A stretch of 64,000 nt of DNA. Source: Loripinus fragilis. Taxonomy: Eukaryota > Mollusca > Bivalvia > Lucinida > Lucinidae. The notes beneath the pieces are model-generated. The model ran no database searches. It saw nothing but the letters and a program-made list of their open reading frames with translations, and was not told where the DNA came from. Position 1 is the first letter of the stretch. Each line of letters begins with the position of its first letter. The stretch covers positions 52,135,672 to 52,199,671 of the forward strand of contig OZ026517.1 of the NCBI GenBank assembly GCA_964019695.1, given 5' to 3'. Below, piece after piece: positions 38,076 to 50,114 of the stretch. Position numbers and translations under genes: made by a program.

Positions 38076-39420
38076 CTATATTAATCATGACAGAAATGAG
38101 AGTATTTTACATTTTTTGAGAATATGAGCCAGGCATAGTTCAAGGAATATAATCAGTTATAGAAATAGATAATAAATTTCGATTTCGAACTGATTTCACT
38201 CCGGAAGTTGCTAAGAAAGAGCCCGGATATTGATTGCAAGCGCTTCAATAATAAGCAAATATGATCATGATCGCTTAGCAACTGTAGCATACTGTAAGCG
38301 TTCAAGCTACTCTGACTGCTTTGAAACAACAATGGCCGCCTAAACACGGAAGTCGTTTTATTATGCCGAATTAAACTAGTTTAAGGCCATAATAAACAGC
38401 AAATTGTGACACAAACAGTGCAAGTCGGCACCAAAATAAACAAGATTATTGCGTATGTCAATAATCCATATTATAGAAATATGTGGATATTTTAACTTTG
38501 CTCATAAGTTTTTAGTTTTATTGATTTTACTTCTTATAATCTCTAAGAAATTTGAGATTTGATATGTATTTTAACAAATTTAAGCTTTTAAAATGTAATA
38601 ATTTTAAAATCTACATGCATAAGTGTTTATTTTTATATGAATTTGGCTAGGATTTTAGGAAAATATGATATTTGAAATAACAACATTTTAAATATATACA
38701 GAATTTTTGAATAGTGTAAAATGGCAGGTCCTTTTAATTGAATTCATAGGAAAAGAAACCACTGTATAACCCCTAAATATTCTTTTGTGGTTTGCTGATA
38801 TCTTTTGCAAATAGTTTGGACTCAGATCAGGCCCAACAGAATGTCGGTCCAGATCTGAATCCAAATCTTTTGGCACTCTGATAGTGTTCCTGAAAGACTA
38901 TTTTGAAAATTTTAATTTTGGAAAAAGCAGACGACTACAAAAGCCATTCTCGCGAGACCTGACGATACCTCATCTAGATTTCTGGCATTTCCCCCTTTGT
39001 ATTATGGGTAACCAGCGATATTTGGCTGGTCCCAATCAATTCTCGCACTCCTGTAGTGACAGAATTTATTTTTAAAAATAGAAGAAGTTAAATTTTTGAC
39101 AGCTTATTATTTCTCTTTTAGTCAATATTTTCTGGATGTAAAGCCCCGAGTCATGCAAGCAGTGTTCGCATAATATATTTTTAATAAAAATGGTGACTCA
39201 GTCCCAGTGTGCACCGAGCGAAAGGCGACAGGTAAGTACGTGCTAGAGTGCTTCTTGTCTGCGACAATGCTACAAAAGCAAGAAAAATGACCCAGTATGC
39301 AAAGAGAAGTTTCTGAAGTTTTAAAATGGAATCTTCCAGTTGATGTTCTGGATTTATCCATCCTAGGTATCACTAAATATTTTGATGAAGAAACCAAACA
39401 AATAGTCTCTGATCAGATTG
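38076..39420. other. Intergenic sequence with hairpin fragments and a copy of a 53-kb repeat
   Basis: 38810-38880 is a hairpin-superfamily fragment (GACTCAGATCAGGCCCAACA / GTCCAGATCTGAATCC). 38930-39290 matches 53075-53430 in inverted orientation. CCGGAAGT at about 38200 and ACAATGGCCGCC at about 38330 look promoter-like, but no gene was recognised. Confidence 0.45.
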
Positions 39421-39503
39421 TTTTCTAGTAGCAATCTCACCGGAACTATTTTGTTTGCATATGCAGCATGCTGTTCCTGCCTTAGTAATTGGGTTCTGGC
39501 ACA

Positions 39504-39741
39504 TTAACCCTTAATGGGCCAATCACAACAAAAGTTGTCTGCTTTTCTCGTCTGCTGAAATGTTAAAGAAGCCTCTATGGCAAACAGTGTGGACCCAGAT
39601 CAGACTGTGCAGTCTTTTCTGGATCCATGCTGTTTGCTTCTATACTTAATTCGTCAGTAATGTTAGGCAATTATTTGCAGCTGACAACATCAGCAGACGA
39701 CATTTTCAGATGCATTTTTTTCTTGGCGCTTTATGGGTTAA
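39504..39741. repeat. TTAA-flanked hairpin MITE
   Basis: TTAACCCTTAATGGGCC at the left and GGCGCTTTATGGGTTAA at the right. Inside are CAGTGTGGACCCAGATCAGA and GACTGTGCAGTCTTTTCTGG, plus mirrored GTCGTC/GACGAC motifs. Confidence 0.85.
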
Positions 39742-40025
39742 AACCGACGGTTAGCTGACCCATTGTCATCGACCGGAAGCATTTTATCAAATACTGACCT
39801 GTCTGATTTGAGCAATGTGGGTACATGTGACATATTTGTTTACCAAATGCGTCACAGTCATGTGATTCGCCCAATTGGCTGATTCAATATTGTTTATCAA
39901 GCACGTCATCACATGTCACTGAAACGGTTTCTTGAAAATGCCATGCGGATTAATGTTTTCAAAAATGTTTTAGTGCATACAATATGATCAGTCTATGGCT
40001 GAATACCATAATACCTATCATTGTT

Positions 40026-40349
40026 TACCGGGCCGCGTAGCGCAGTCGGTAACGTGTCTGGCAACAGATGCGAGTCTGACTGCAGATCCAGGGGTCGCGA
40101 GTTTGATCCTGGTCAGGTCCCATACTTTCGTGGAGATTGACCATGAAATAATTTCTACGGTCATTCTCCTCCCTTCCGCTGAATCATTCAAGAAGGGTTG
40201 TTGTCAGTTACAAGCGAAAGTATGTGCACGAAGTACTGGTTAACTGCTTGTTCAAGCTTGCCCAGGAAAAAGTGTGGTTAAGTGAACTGACCGTCCCGCC
40301 ATGACCAAAGCTGTTGACTTGGGACGTAAAGCAACAACAAACAAATTAT
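40026..40349 (+). mobile_element. Family 2 SINE with 12-bp TSD
   Basis: Head ACCGGGCCGCGTAGCGCAGT, body as at 24841 and tail ACGTAAAGCAACAACAAACA. The perfect duplication CCTATCATTGTT lies at 40014-40025 and 40350-40361. Confidence 0.95.
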
Positions 40350-40399
40350 CCTATCATTGTTATGATTTGGCTACCCAAAATGACTAGATATCTCCATTG

Positions 40400-41180
40400 A
40401 AGGATTATCTATAGGCATTTAATGCTTGTTACTTTTAACGTAGGTGTTATGAGTAATGCGTACCGCGTAACAGCACAAACCAGATTTTTCAGTCTAGATG
40501 TCCCATTGCAGACAGGTCGATTCTTTAGTATCGCGCCTGCGCAAGACAATGTTAGCTGACCTGATTTTTAAAATTTTGATTGGCAGACAATTACTGTTTT
40601 GATCATCTGACTTGAGCTAGCGCATGAAATACATACCTCACCAATAACCTTCACCGACTGCAGAATTTTCCATTCGGTCGACCATCTGATGATCAGCTGA
40701 CTGCATATCACTGTTGGTAACATGCAACAAGTTGACTGACAATCCGCCAACCTGCTGGGAATATCAGCGGACTGTCAATTGATTGTGGCTGACTCTTTCT
40801 GTTAGCCGATAATCTAAAGATGGTCAACTAAGTTGAGCTAATTACTGAAACCTGATCTGAAAAAAATATAACTTGCTAGTTTTATATATGTTTAGTCAGA
40901 CAACTAAAAACAGTTAAAAGCAAGCATAAAACGGGCTGACTGTTTTCCCATCAGCTCAATTAAGCTTGGTCAACTGTCAGTTTAGTTGATGGTTTAAAGT
41001 GTTATGGCTGTACTCATTGATTTTTTTTTCGAATCATGTTATTAGCTGCTGATATATTTTAAATGTACATGTAATAAAAAAAATGGCAATAAGTCAAAAA
41101 AACAGTTTCATCCAGTTATATTTTCATTCTTTCTTGTTTGGCTCATCATGTTTACCCCAATTTTTATAAGAGTATTTTTT
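40400..41180. other. Unassigned intergenic sequence
   Basis: Rich in TCAGCTGA / CAGTTGAC-like short words (40660-41000) suggesting a decayed repeat. No coding or RNA feature recognised. Confidence 0.4.
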
Positions 41181-41184
41181 TATA

Positions 41185-42448
41185 CAGTCAAACCTCGATT
41201 ATTCGAAGTGCCAGGGACCGCAGGAATAATCGGTAGTTCGAATGATCGAAAACGGGAGTTTTCGGATATTTTCGGAAAAGCTCGGATGCTTTCTAAGAAC
41301 GTCATTGTTTTGCCTGAGTTTGCAACTTCAACTCATGTTTTCCGTGAAGTAATCGGAACATCTGCCAAAGCATTAAAGAAAATGTGCTCCTTGGAGGTTG
41401 TGGCCTCATCGTCTCTTATGCTTTGCAGGTCTAAGAACGCAGAAAATTAAAAGTAAATCAGATCTTAATTGACATCCACTATGGTAACAAAATCGAGTAA
41501 ATGGTAAATGTAAATTGACGAACCATATTTACTGACGAAATATTGCCTCCTTTTATCTCCTGTCTACTGTTATAGGGTCTCCATCCCAGCTAGTACACAA
41601 TGTCGGGCCATCAACAGCCCACTAGCGATAGGCCATTGAGATGGCCTATCGCTGACAGGCCGTTGGTGGCCCGACGTTGTGTGCTTTTTGGCTTGTACTT
41701 TTCGTTTATTTCAGCGAAAACATACGATTTGGGTGTTTAAAAGAACCGTCACGATGAGAGGGTCCTTTTATGCATCCAAACCTAGGTTTTGGCTGTTTTC
41801 CCTCAATCGTAAAATTGTGTTTTAGACATTCAAAAGAAGTGTTTCGATGAGACGGTTCTTTTGAGCACCCAAAACAAATGTCCGTGATATTCGTCTAATA
41901 TCGAAATTGTTATTTTTGTTGTAACCTGTTGGCGCGTTTGGTGTGTTCGCTTATTGTAAACAGTGGTCAAGAAAGACACAATCAAATTAAAATCAATTTA
42001 AGCTGCCACTAATTAATATTTCGACATTCAAAAAACATCAAACAAAACCATCGCAATTATGACATTAATAAAAGACACCGTTTACTCACTTAACGGTTCA
42101 TCACGTAATAGTGTGAACGTTAATCCGGTGTCAATTGACCTCAATTACCTGTCTCAACTTTCTTTTATAAATCACTCAGGTGTGTAACTCGAACTCGACC
42201 AAACAAAGAAATCATGATCACCATGCGTGACATTTGGACTTCGTATCTTGAAAGGTAATTTAATAGCATTTTCTTAAATCGGAACCGACGAATCACTTCG
42301 AAAAATTGAATTTTTCGGATAATCGAAATTCAAATAATAGGTAGTTTTATTGCAATAGATAATATGAAAAAAAGCCGGGACTGTCTATCGTCTTCGAATA
42401 ACCCAGTAGTTTCGGATAATCAACGTACGGATAACTGAGATTTGACTG
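41185..42448. mobile_element. Tigger/pogo-type (Tc1-mariner) non-autonomous element
   Basis: Starts CAGTCAAACCTCGATTATTC at 41185 and ends inverted in ...GAGATTTGACTG at 42448, flanked by TA (41183-41184, 42449-42450). ATTATTCGAA-like and TTCGGATAATC sub-terminal motifs recur at both ends. No transposase is encoded. Two later insertions are nested: a palindrome at about 41595-41690 and an AAGAACC-type hairpin at about 41700-41890. Confidence 0.9.
41595..41690. repeat. Hairpin nested in the Tigger-like element
   Basis: ACACAATGTCGGGCCATCAA pairs with TGGTGGCCCGACGTTGTGT, and CGATAGGCCATTGAGATGGC / CTATCG forms the inner stem. Confidence 0.85.
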
Positions 42449-42451
42449 TAT

Positions 42452-43430
42452 CTCTAATCATGACCAAACATTGACCTAAATGAAAACTTTACACAGTGTT
42501 TAAAAGTATATATTTTTATGATAAATTAATTTTCGGGGTTAATTTTTTCTGTCATCGAATCTTCAATGTCTTATTGATGTCTCTGAAAAAGATTATTGGA
42601 TGAAAATCAGATATTGCATAATACTGTGAATAATTCAGTTCACAGGGGTCAAAATGAAAATTTCTAAAAAAAAAAACCACACAGCATTTGGAAACAAGAA
42701 ATTACTGACTGTGTGCAATAAGTGAGATTTAAAAGATCATTAACCAGTGTGACCTCCATTTTAAGGATGCGCAGCAGAATATGTCATCTCATTGAATTTA
42801 AGTAACGTTATATGAGCATGTTAGGGATACATTTGTCATCTAACAGAGGTGCATATTGGAGTCATTTATCCCATCCATTTGATGATTGGACCCGACGACG
42901 ACCCAATTCACCTAAACGTGTTCTATGGGGCTCATGACTGGGGATAAAGCAGGCCAATGCAAGACGTTGACGTTATTTTGAGCATGACTTTGTGTGGATA
43001 TTTATGCATGCGCCCCGTAAATGCCGAGCAATAATGGTTGCTGGTTAAAACGACTACATGGATGAAATCTCGATAATTATGCGTAAATCTCACAACGACA
43101 TGACACATGTATACTAACAAATAGCTATTCAAAGAAATAAAGTGTAAAGTTTTCATTTTGGGTTAGTGTAGATTGACGGCCCACGGTTATAAAACTTTTT
43201 TCATGCTCATCTCAACTGAGCACCAAATTTCAACTGCCCATGAAAACTAAAATACCCACAGATGAAGAAGTTTCTTGCATTAAGCCTCTCAGATGTTGTA
43301 TTTATCATGCTAATAAATGTTAAAATGCCAACAATTGATGAGCAGGATAAATATTGTTGTCAGCTGAGTTGAGCATGGAAATCATTTATAACCTCAGGGC
43401 CAGAGTAAAAGTGTATTTTGATTGCATAAG
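42452..43430. other. Unassigned intergenic sequence
   Basis: No exon, RNA or strong repeat signal recognised. Confidence 0.4.
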
Positions 43431-43432
43431 AG

Positions 43433-43940
43433 TTAACCCTTTCATCACTTGTGGTGGCTTTTGTCATCAGATCTGCTGATAACCTTTTCAAACTGTTTGA
43501 ACCCAGATCAGGCCCAGCATTTTGTTGAGTCTGATATGGATCCAAACTGTGTGGTACAAATGTTCTTCCTGAAAGAATTTTTTTAAATATTTTTTATAAA
43601 GAAAACCACTTATCACATGGCGTCCCATCTGGGAGTGAGATAACACCATGCAAGAAAATTGATAAACCACAAGTGTTTTACAGATATAGTAACGTTACCT
43701 TATGACATCCATTTTAACTTTGCGTAAAAGATGGCAAAACCATGCATTTTCAAACCAAAAATGTGATTTTTAAGTAATTTTAATGTCATATGATAAATAG
43801 AATCTAACATTCGTGTTCCTGTATTATTGAATTTATCCAACTCATTGTGAAAAAGTGATAAAATGCTTGGCAAGCCTCACATTTTATCTCTTCCCCAACT
43901 CATTTAATAAATTCAATAAAACATGAGCACTCATGTAAGA
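43433..43940. repeat. Hairpin MITE fragment joined to a repeat with an inverted copy at 51715-52020
   Basis: 43433-43590 starts TTAACCCTTTCATCACTTGT and contains GAACCCAGATCAGGCCCAGC / GTTGAGTCTGATATGGATCC. 43600-43940 (GGGAGTGAGATAACACC, GATAAACCACAAGTG, TATGACATCC, CAATAAAACATGAGCACTCA) is mirrored at 51715-52020. Confidence 0.75.
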
Positions 43941-44011
43941 TCTTCTATGTTCAACAAGGCATGCAAAATTACCCAGCCTGCAAATTGTGTTATTAAAACA
44001 CATTAATACTA

Positions 44012-44215
44012 CCGGTCCCAATAGCCTAGTGGTTAAGGCATCCACTTCGGGAGCGGGAGGTCGAAGGTTCAATTCCCAGTGTCGGCGACATTGAGGTTCG
44101 TTCTGATATGGCTGGTTGGTGAGCCGCCAGCTAGTTAAACGTAATGGTTACCGATTCCTAGCCTGCCTGGTGCCTGGCAAAAGGATGGGATTTGGGAAGT
44201 AAATGTGACAAGTTG
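44012..44215 (+). mobile_element. tRNA-Pro-like SINE
   Basis: GGTCCCAATAGCCTAGTGGT gives an A box; CACTTCGGGAGCGGGAGGTC looks like an anticodon arm with CGG (Pro); GGTTCAATTCCC is the B box. The acceptor stem does not close and a non-tRNA body follows (GGCTGGTTGGTGAGCCGCC), so this is a SINE, not a functional tRNA. Confidence 0.75.
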
Positions 44216-44289
44216 AGGTGTCTCATAAGTCAGAAATGGCTGGCCCTTTCAATAGGGGTGACACTATAATAAACAAGCACTTTACTTTT

Positions 44290-44470
44290 TACTTTTACTA
44301 CTCTCAAAAAGACCGAAAATTGTTTTTCAAGACCAATTATCGCTTAATGCAAGCCAAAAGCCAAGGGGAGCATTCTGCAATACTTATGGCCTTCATTAAG
44401 CTATCAATTGTTATTGACTTCTATGTTGTGTCTACTTTTGAGTGGCCATTTTACACAGGTTTTACTGTAT
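44290..44470. mobile_element. Partial Tigger-like MITE (second copy of 30262 family)
   Basis: Shares TTGTTTTTCAAGACC-like, ATCGCTTAATGCAAGCCAAA, GCATTCTGCAATACTT and the end GAGTGGCCATTTTACACAGG / TTTTACTGTA with the element at 30262-30623, without the SINE. Confidence 0.8.
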
Positions 44471-44507
44471 AAGCAATGATAAGAATAGTATCTTTATCTT
44501 CATGACA

Positions 44508-44719
44508 TTAACCCTTTTCCCGCCAGTCGCATATTCTGGTGTCTGCTCTCTCTTCTGCTTATGTTCCTAGGTAGCTTATATTGCAAATAATATGGACCAA
44601 GATCAGACTTCAAATCTTCCATGATAACACCTAGCCTGAACGGCACTTGAATATATGCAGCAAATGTAAAAAGCAGACAACATTTTCATGACAAAAAATA
44701 CTGGGGGGATAAGGGTTAA
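44508..44719. repeat. TTAA-flanked MITE
   Basis: TTAACCCTTTTCCCGCCAGT at the left and GGGGATAAGGGTTAA at the right, TTAA at 44508-44511 and 44716-44719. Contains TATGGACCAAGATCAGACTT; the stem is degraded. Confidence 0.85.
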
Positions 44720-45356
44720 AAAAGAATACTATTTTTGTGATAGTTTGTTGTCAGCTATTTCATTTTAGTTTTTCGTTACACATTTCAACATTTAGTATAA
44801 AATTCATGTTTCTTTAAAACTTTTACTTTCCATTTAACAAAAGCAAAGTACATTTTAAATTTTGTCCAAAAAAAAGTATTTCATTTTTCAAGGGACCTAA
44901 AATTTGCAGCATGGCATAAGCAACTTGATAAAGCTTGATATTGCATGTGGATCATCTGCTGTGCTGGTATGCCAGCAGATGATTCACATGAAATATCAGC
45001 CTTATTTTCCTTAAAAATCAATAAAGATAATCAACTACTAGTAGGAAACAAGTTGAATTTTAAGTTCCTTTTTTTTTATTGCAAATTCATATTTTTACAC
45101 AAGAGTTGTTCTCACTTCACATGGTATTTCTTGTACTCTATCCCACCAATCGTAATGATGGATTTTTATTTTTCTTCCACAAGTACATGTATTTCGTTCG
45201 AATTTGTATTAAAGTTTGGGCATTATTTTTTTCACATTTTAGTTTTGCATTTGACTGGTCCAATAGTTGGTATTCTGGCAGCATTTAGATGGTCTAATAA
45301 AATATATGATATAATTTCTGAAGAATTGGGTGACTATTGGAAGTGTTTCTTTAAAC

Positions 45357-45592
45357 ATGGATGAAACTTTTCAGGATTATTCCTGAATTCAGGATTTTGA
45401 GGCTGACTTTCCATTTAGGAAAGTCAGCCTCAAAATGCTGAATTAGGAGGGTTTTAATAGATTTTTAGTCTGTCTAAAGGCAGCTGATCATTTAAACTTG
45501 AAATTGTGAATATTCAGTGGGCATACTGCAAGTTTAAGATTGGAGTTTCAAAAGTTCAGGATTTTGGAAATTTTGAACTTTCACCCATGTTT
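45357..45592. repeat. CATGGGTGAAA-ended MITE, copy 4
   Basis: From ACATGGATGAAACTTTTCAG to GAACTTTCACCCATG, with the perfect inner hairpin GAGGCTGACTTTCC / GGAAAGTCAGCCTC. Confidence 0.9.
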
Positions 45593-45602
45593 ACGTGAGA
45601 TT

Positions 45603-45896
45603 TTGGTACTAACATGGGTATAAAATCAAAATTTCTAAAATCCTGAACTTTAGAAAATCAGAATTTAAAACTTGCTGTATGCTTCCAAAATATTAAAATT
45701 CCAAGTTAAATGGTCAATATCATCATATCATAATCAGATTTTTGATTTCATAATAGCTTTAGATAAACTGAAACTAAATAAAAAAGCTCTTATCATCTGC
45801 AGAATTCAGCATTTTGAGGCTGACTTTCTATAAAGTCAGCCTCAAAATCCTGAATTCAGGAATAATCCTGAAAATTTCACCCACGTACTTATCACA
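45603..45896. repeat. CATGGGTGAAA-ended MITE, copy 5 (inverted next to copy 4)
   Basis: Begins ACATGGGTATAAAATCAAAA with TTCTAAAATCCTGAACTTTA, and ends AATAATCCTGAAAATTTCAC CCACG. It is the reverse orientation of copy 4, about 10 bp away. Confidence 0.88.
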
Positions 45897-45899
45897 TAT

Positions 45900-46097
45900 A
45901 GGGAGCGCAATGGCTGAGTGGTAGAGTGCTTGACTCAAGACCGGGTGGCCGCCGGTTCGAGCCTCACCGGCATCACTGCCTTGTGTCCTTGAGCAAGACA
46001 CATTAATCCTAGCTTAGTACTGGTTCAACCCAGGAAGACCCATCTCTTTATAACTGAAAGATTGTTGATGGGACGTAAAGAATCAAATAAAACAAAA
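45900..46097 (+). mobile_element. Full-length family 1 SINE with 13-bp TSD
   Basis: AGGGAGCGCAATGGCTGAGT head, GGTTCGAGCCTC B box and ACGTAAAGAATCAAATAAAA tail. ACTTATCACATAT is duplicated at 45887-45899 and 46098-46110. It inserted at the edge of MITE copy 5. Confidence 0.95.
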
Positions 46098-46303
46098 ACT
46101 TATCACATATTCGTAAATTCACCATTCAAACAAGCATGCAGAGCTACACAGTGGGACTATGTCTAATTTTAGTCTAGGCCTTCATTATCTTTCATATTGT
46201 GTGCTTGCAAACCGCGAAAGGATCATCTGCGCAGGCTTGTCTGAGCCTGGGCTGCTTGCTGATCCAATAAGTACCAAAATCTGGTGTGCTGACCCATATA
46301 GTC

Positions 46304-46830
46304 ATGGGTGAAAGTTTTCAGGATTATTCCTGAATTCAGGATTTTGAGGCTGAGTTTCAATAGAAAGTCAGCCTCAAAATGCTGAGTTTAGCAGGTTAGT
46401 ATATCATCTCTCATTTATTTTCAATTCCTCTGAAGATGTGACCATTTAAACTGAAAATTATTGATATTTTGTAGGCATATTACAAGTTTTCAGATTTGAA
46501 TTTCTAAAGTTTAAGATTTTTGGAAATTTAGAACTTTCACCCATGTTTAATAGTTACAATTCTCCTCTAGGATTGGGAGACACGTGAAAATGCATGTCAT
46601 AACCACCAGTCTGATCAGAGTTTGCTGTGCACTCAGTAACTAAGGGGACTTAAGTTAAGAGAGTGTAACGAAAATTTAATTTTGTTATTTCTCAACCAAA
46701 ACATGTTGTGGGTACTTAAAAGAACCGTCTCAATGAGACGGTTCTTTTGAACATCCAAAACATATGTTAAAATTGATGGGTAAGAAAATATTTACAATTT
46801 AACGCTGAAAATTTTTGTTTATCTAAACCT
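46304..46830. repeat. CATGGGTGAAA MITE (copy 6) and AAGAACCGTCTC hairpin
   Basis: 46304-46552 runs CATGGGTGAAAGTTTTCAGG to GAACTTTCACCCATG. 46655-46830 has AAAAGAACCGTCTC, AATGAGACGGTTCTTTT and the flanks of the 37912 family. Confidence 0.88.
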
Positions 46831-47239
46831 GTGAACTAAGGACCCAAGCAAGCTATCTTCATGCAGACAGCAAAGACTGATCAGATACTTAGGCTGATCT
46901 AAGACTCCTCGTGGGCTCAAATTGCGATATTCAGATCAAAGGAAAATACGGTAGATGTTTTGGGTAGACTAGGAGCAGCAAAACAAATGTTTGATTGGAT
47001 AGATAAGATGTAACTGATATGCATATTATCTAGTTATGCTTCTGCTTAATGTACCACCAATGTCACTAATAGTATTGCTCGGGATTTTCAAATCTCTATG
47101 CCTCCAACTTCTTGCTCTGCTATGACTTGTATGTTATCCATATCAAATTATTTCATTTGTGTCAAAGAAGCTTGTAGACAAATACAGTTGACTCTTGTTT
47201 ACTCCAAGGCGATACTTCTTCTTGGGGATTCACAAATTG

Positions 47240-47400
47240 TTTTCCTTCATTCTTATCAAAAATGAGTAAGTTGTCAGAATTAAAAAGAACCATGTCACTG
47301 AGATGGTTCTTTTTACCTTTAACACAATTTTTGGTAGGAAAAATGCTGTGGGTACTCAAAAGAACCATACCAGAGTTTTCTTTTTAGAATGTTTAACTTG
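47240..47400. repeat. Degraded AAGAACC hairpin
   Basis: AAAAAGAACCATGTCA / TGAGATGGTTCTTTTT with TGTGGGTACTCAAAAGAACC downstream. It lies beside a Tigger-like end CAGTTGACTCTTGTTTACTC at about 47186. Confidence 0.7.
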
Positions 47401-47509
47401 CCTTTTGATAGGAAAAAAGGATAGACAATTTGAATCAAACATATCCTAGATTTACTGCATCATGCTGAATATTTTTATTCATCGTTACCTCTCATATTAA
47501 CTACATTGT

Positions 47510-47845
47510 TGCACGTTGCCTGATAAACTTTGTCTATCTCATGTCATGTGCCATTATCAGGTCATGATGACATTGCTCTTTTTGAATGACATCAGCATCG
47601 CTGATGATGCTGAATCAATACAAAAATCAAAAATTACGTCATAATCGCTAGTTTGAAGAGTGAAACAATGGGTAAACTGATAAATAGAATACCAGGTTTG
47701 CGTCTTTTGATATCAAGTTTACCAGGCTCGGCTTTGAGAACACATGTTGAATCTCTCAGTAAGCCTCGCGATGTCAACAAGTGTTCTCAAAGCCTTGCCT
47801 GGTAAACTTGATATCAAAAGACACTCACCTAGTATCTTCTATGTA
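47510..47845. repeat. Inverted partner of the 27530-27890 repeat
   Basis: TATCAGGTCATGATGACATT, AGTGAAACAATGGGTAAACT, TATCAAGTTTACCAGGCTCG and GCCTGGTAAACTTGATATCA appear in reverse order relative to the 27.5-kb copy. Confidence 0.88.
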
Positions 47846-47879
47846 CTACAGTAAGAGTCGGCTCTATATAATAACAAGT

Positions 47880-49660
47880 GCTGTTTATTTCCTAGAACAA
47901 GGTGTAAATATTCATATTTGAAATGAAACTGTCTCAGTTAATTGTATGTATATTATTTTATGATGTATACAGTGTCCTCATAGGACTCGCTTTGCCATTT
48001 TTGAGGTTGACATTAGCCCCATTTTACCTGCTATAAAAAATGTATTCCCCTTAAAAAGTGTGAAATTTCCACCAAGCAGAATAAATGTAATACATGTAAA
48101 TATTTACTTGCCAGGAAAAGAAACGCATATCAATCGACTTATGTTTAATTTTAGAAACCATGCTCAAATTTACCCTGAATTGACTGAACATGTTTGACCA
48201 GACCCATATGTTCGTTCCCGGCAATTTTGTCCACTATTACACAGTGAATTATGTTTTTTGAAAGATAATTGCGAAAAATGCTTAAAAACAGTGCTGTACA
48301 TTGGAAGAGGCATGCTTTGATTCAGATTTTGCCTCATTTTACTACAGCACAATGTAACAAATTGTAAAAAATGGTATAAAACTATTTTATTCATTGCTGT
48401 AGGAGATATACTGCAGATAAAAAAAAATCGTTTTTCTTCTTTTTTTTACTCTGATCTTGAAAACGGCTGAAATCTCTGGGTTGCAAGACAAACTGTTATA
48501 TTATTCATGATAACAAGGAAGGTACTGTCCATTTCAACTGTTTCAAACAATTGTTTGGACATGCATTTGCCAATCTCATTCTCACTTCCGGTTTATTTTT
48601 TGACAATGTAACTCATAAAAGTTGGTTCGTCCGGAAGAATTCTTGACATTTTAAGCTTTAAAAGTAGACTATATGCCCAGAGTAACACGCTGGGTAATTT
48701 TCATTAAAATGCATTCTGTAGATGTAAGGATACAGCATCTTGAAGTTCCTCTTTATTATGCATTATTTTATGACACACAAAGTTATTCCCTTTTATTAGT
48801 ATTTTTAAATGAGCCAAATATTTGCAATGCATTTGCTTGCCATACATCATTGTTGCCTTCATATTGTTAAATCATTTCTATGAAATACCCAAAACATAAA
48901 ATATGCATTTCTTTTCCTGTTGAGTATATATTTATGGCCTCTTAGCAACTTTTTACAGAGCTTTATTGTAGCCAGTGTGCGTTTGAAGTCACAATAACAA
49001 GTTATTTATCAACCAATTTCTACCCAATTTCATATATGTATTACTTTTATCCATCTCACAGACAAGTTGGAATATTGGTTTTGTTAGATGTATGGTTACC
49101 GAAATGGCATATCGTTTGTCTGCTGTTGTCGTGATTGACTCGTTTTGAAAAAAGTTATTGTTTCTTTTTAGGTCTAAATAACACTTGATATTATATTGAA
49201 ATGAAATACCAAACCTAATTTGTCCTGAAAATTGAAGATAGATGGCTTAAGTTATAGTTATACCATGGTTTGTCCGCCTGTATGTGGAGATAATCCACAA
49301 GCTTTAATTTTATACCATCTACATCAGTATAGACCTTGCACATTACGAGATATTTCATGCTTAAGTTGGTAAGTGTGGTATAATGTCTGCTTTTTGTTGC
49401 GAATGTGAATGCATAATTTTTAGAAACTATAGTTTATTTTATCTGATTAAAACTTGACTTGGTTAACGAGGCCATGTAATTGTGATGCCAATGCATTAAA
49501 ATTTTAAGAACAATGCTATAAATATAATATTTAATCTCATGTAGATAGTTTGACAGTATATTTGTATATATGCTAAATCATGTTTTACTTTTGTAAGTCT
49601 TAATACAAATCATGACTGTTGACGTCCTAATAAAGAATACAAAGTTAATATAAGTTGTTG
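47880..49660 (+). other. Low-repeat intergenic block ending in a polyadenylation signal
   Basis: Unlike its surroundings it lacks recognisable hairpin or SINE copies. It ends with AATAAA at 49629-49634 followed by GTTGTTGTTCATGTCTT, a plausible poly(A) site. No coding frame of recognisable family lies in it. It may be a distal 3' UTR (of FAM76 or an unseen gene) or unique intergenic DNA. Confidence 0.4.
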
Positions 49661-49669
49661 TTCATGTCT

Positions 49670-50110
49670 TAACACTTAAAGCGCCACCTATAATTTGCAG
49701 CAGACGAAAATTTCAAATTTTGCCACTTTTTCAAAAATAACAAAAAAGGCGAAGAGAATCATCTGCTGGCAGACGATTCTCAAGAAATATCATACCTTAT
49801 TTTCTTTGAAAATTGGGAAGATGTCGCAAAATTTGTCGTCTTCTGCAGTTGTGATTGGCGTATTCCCCCTATTCACAACGATTTTCATCTGCTCTCTCTC
49901 CTGCTTATGAACTTTGGTGGCCTATATACAGGCCTTTAGTTAAGAGTGTGTACCAAACATTAATTTTCTTATTTCACAACCAAAACATGTTGTGGGTACT
50001 CAAAAGAACCGTCTCAATGAGACAGTTCTTTTGAGCACCCAAAACATATGTTAAAACTGATGGATAAGAAAATATTTACAATTTTACTATTAAACTTTTT
50101 GTTTATCTAA
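49670..50110. repeat. Palindromic repeat and AAGAACCGTCTC hairpin
   Basis: 49690-49915 holds AGAGAATCATCTGCTGGCAG / ACGATTCTC and TTTGCAGCAGACGAAAATTT. 49935-50110 is a good AAGAACC copy (CAAAAGAACCGTCTCAATGA / GACAGTTCTTTTGAG). Confidence 0.8.
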
Positions 50111-50114
50111 AGCT

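Noticed and set aside
38153..38347. Short - strand frame beginning at CGGCCATTG with nearby CCGGAAGT motifs
   Set aside because: The promoter-like words are suggestive, but the translation matches no family and no splice or poly(A) context supports it.
41148..41450. 100-codon frame
   Set aside because: Starts upstream of and runs through the Tigger-like terminal inverted repeat; no transposase motif.
44012..44090. Possible tRNA-Pro gene
   Set aside because: A and B boxes are present but the acceptor stem does not close and a SINE body follows.
44945..45364. 139-codon + strand frame
   Set aside because: AT-rich, Phe/Ile/Leu-heavy with no family resemblance; its 5' end overlaps a CAGCAGATGATTC repeat.
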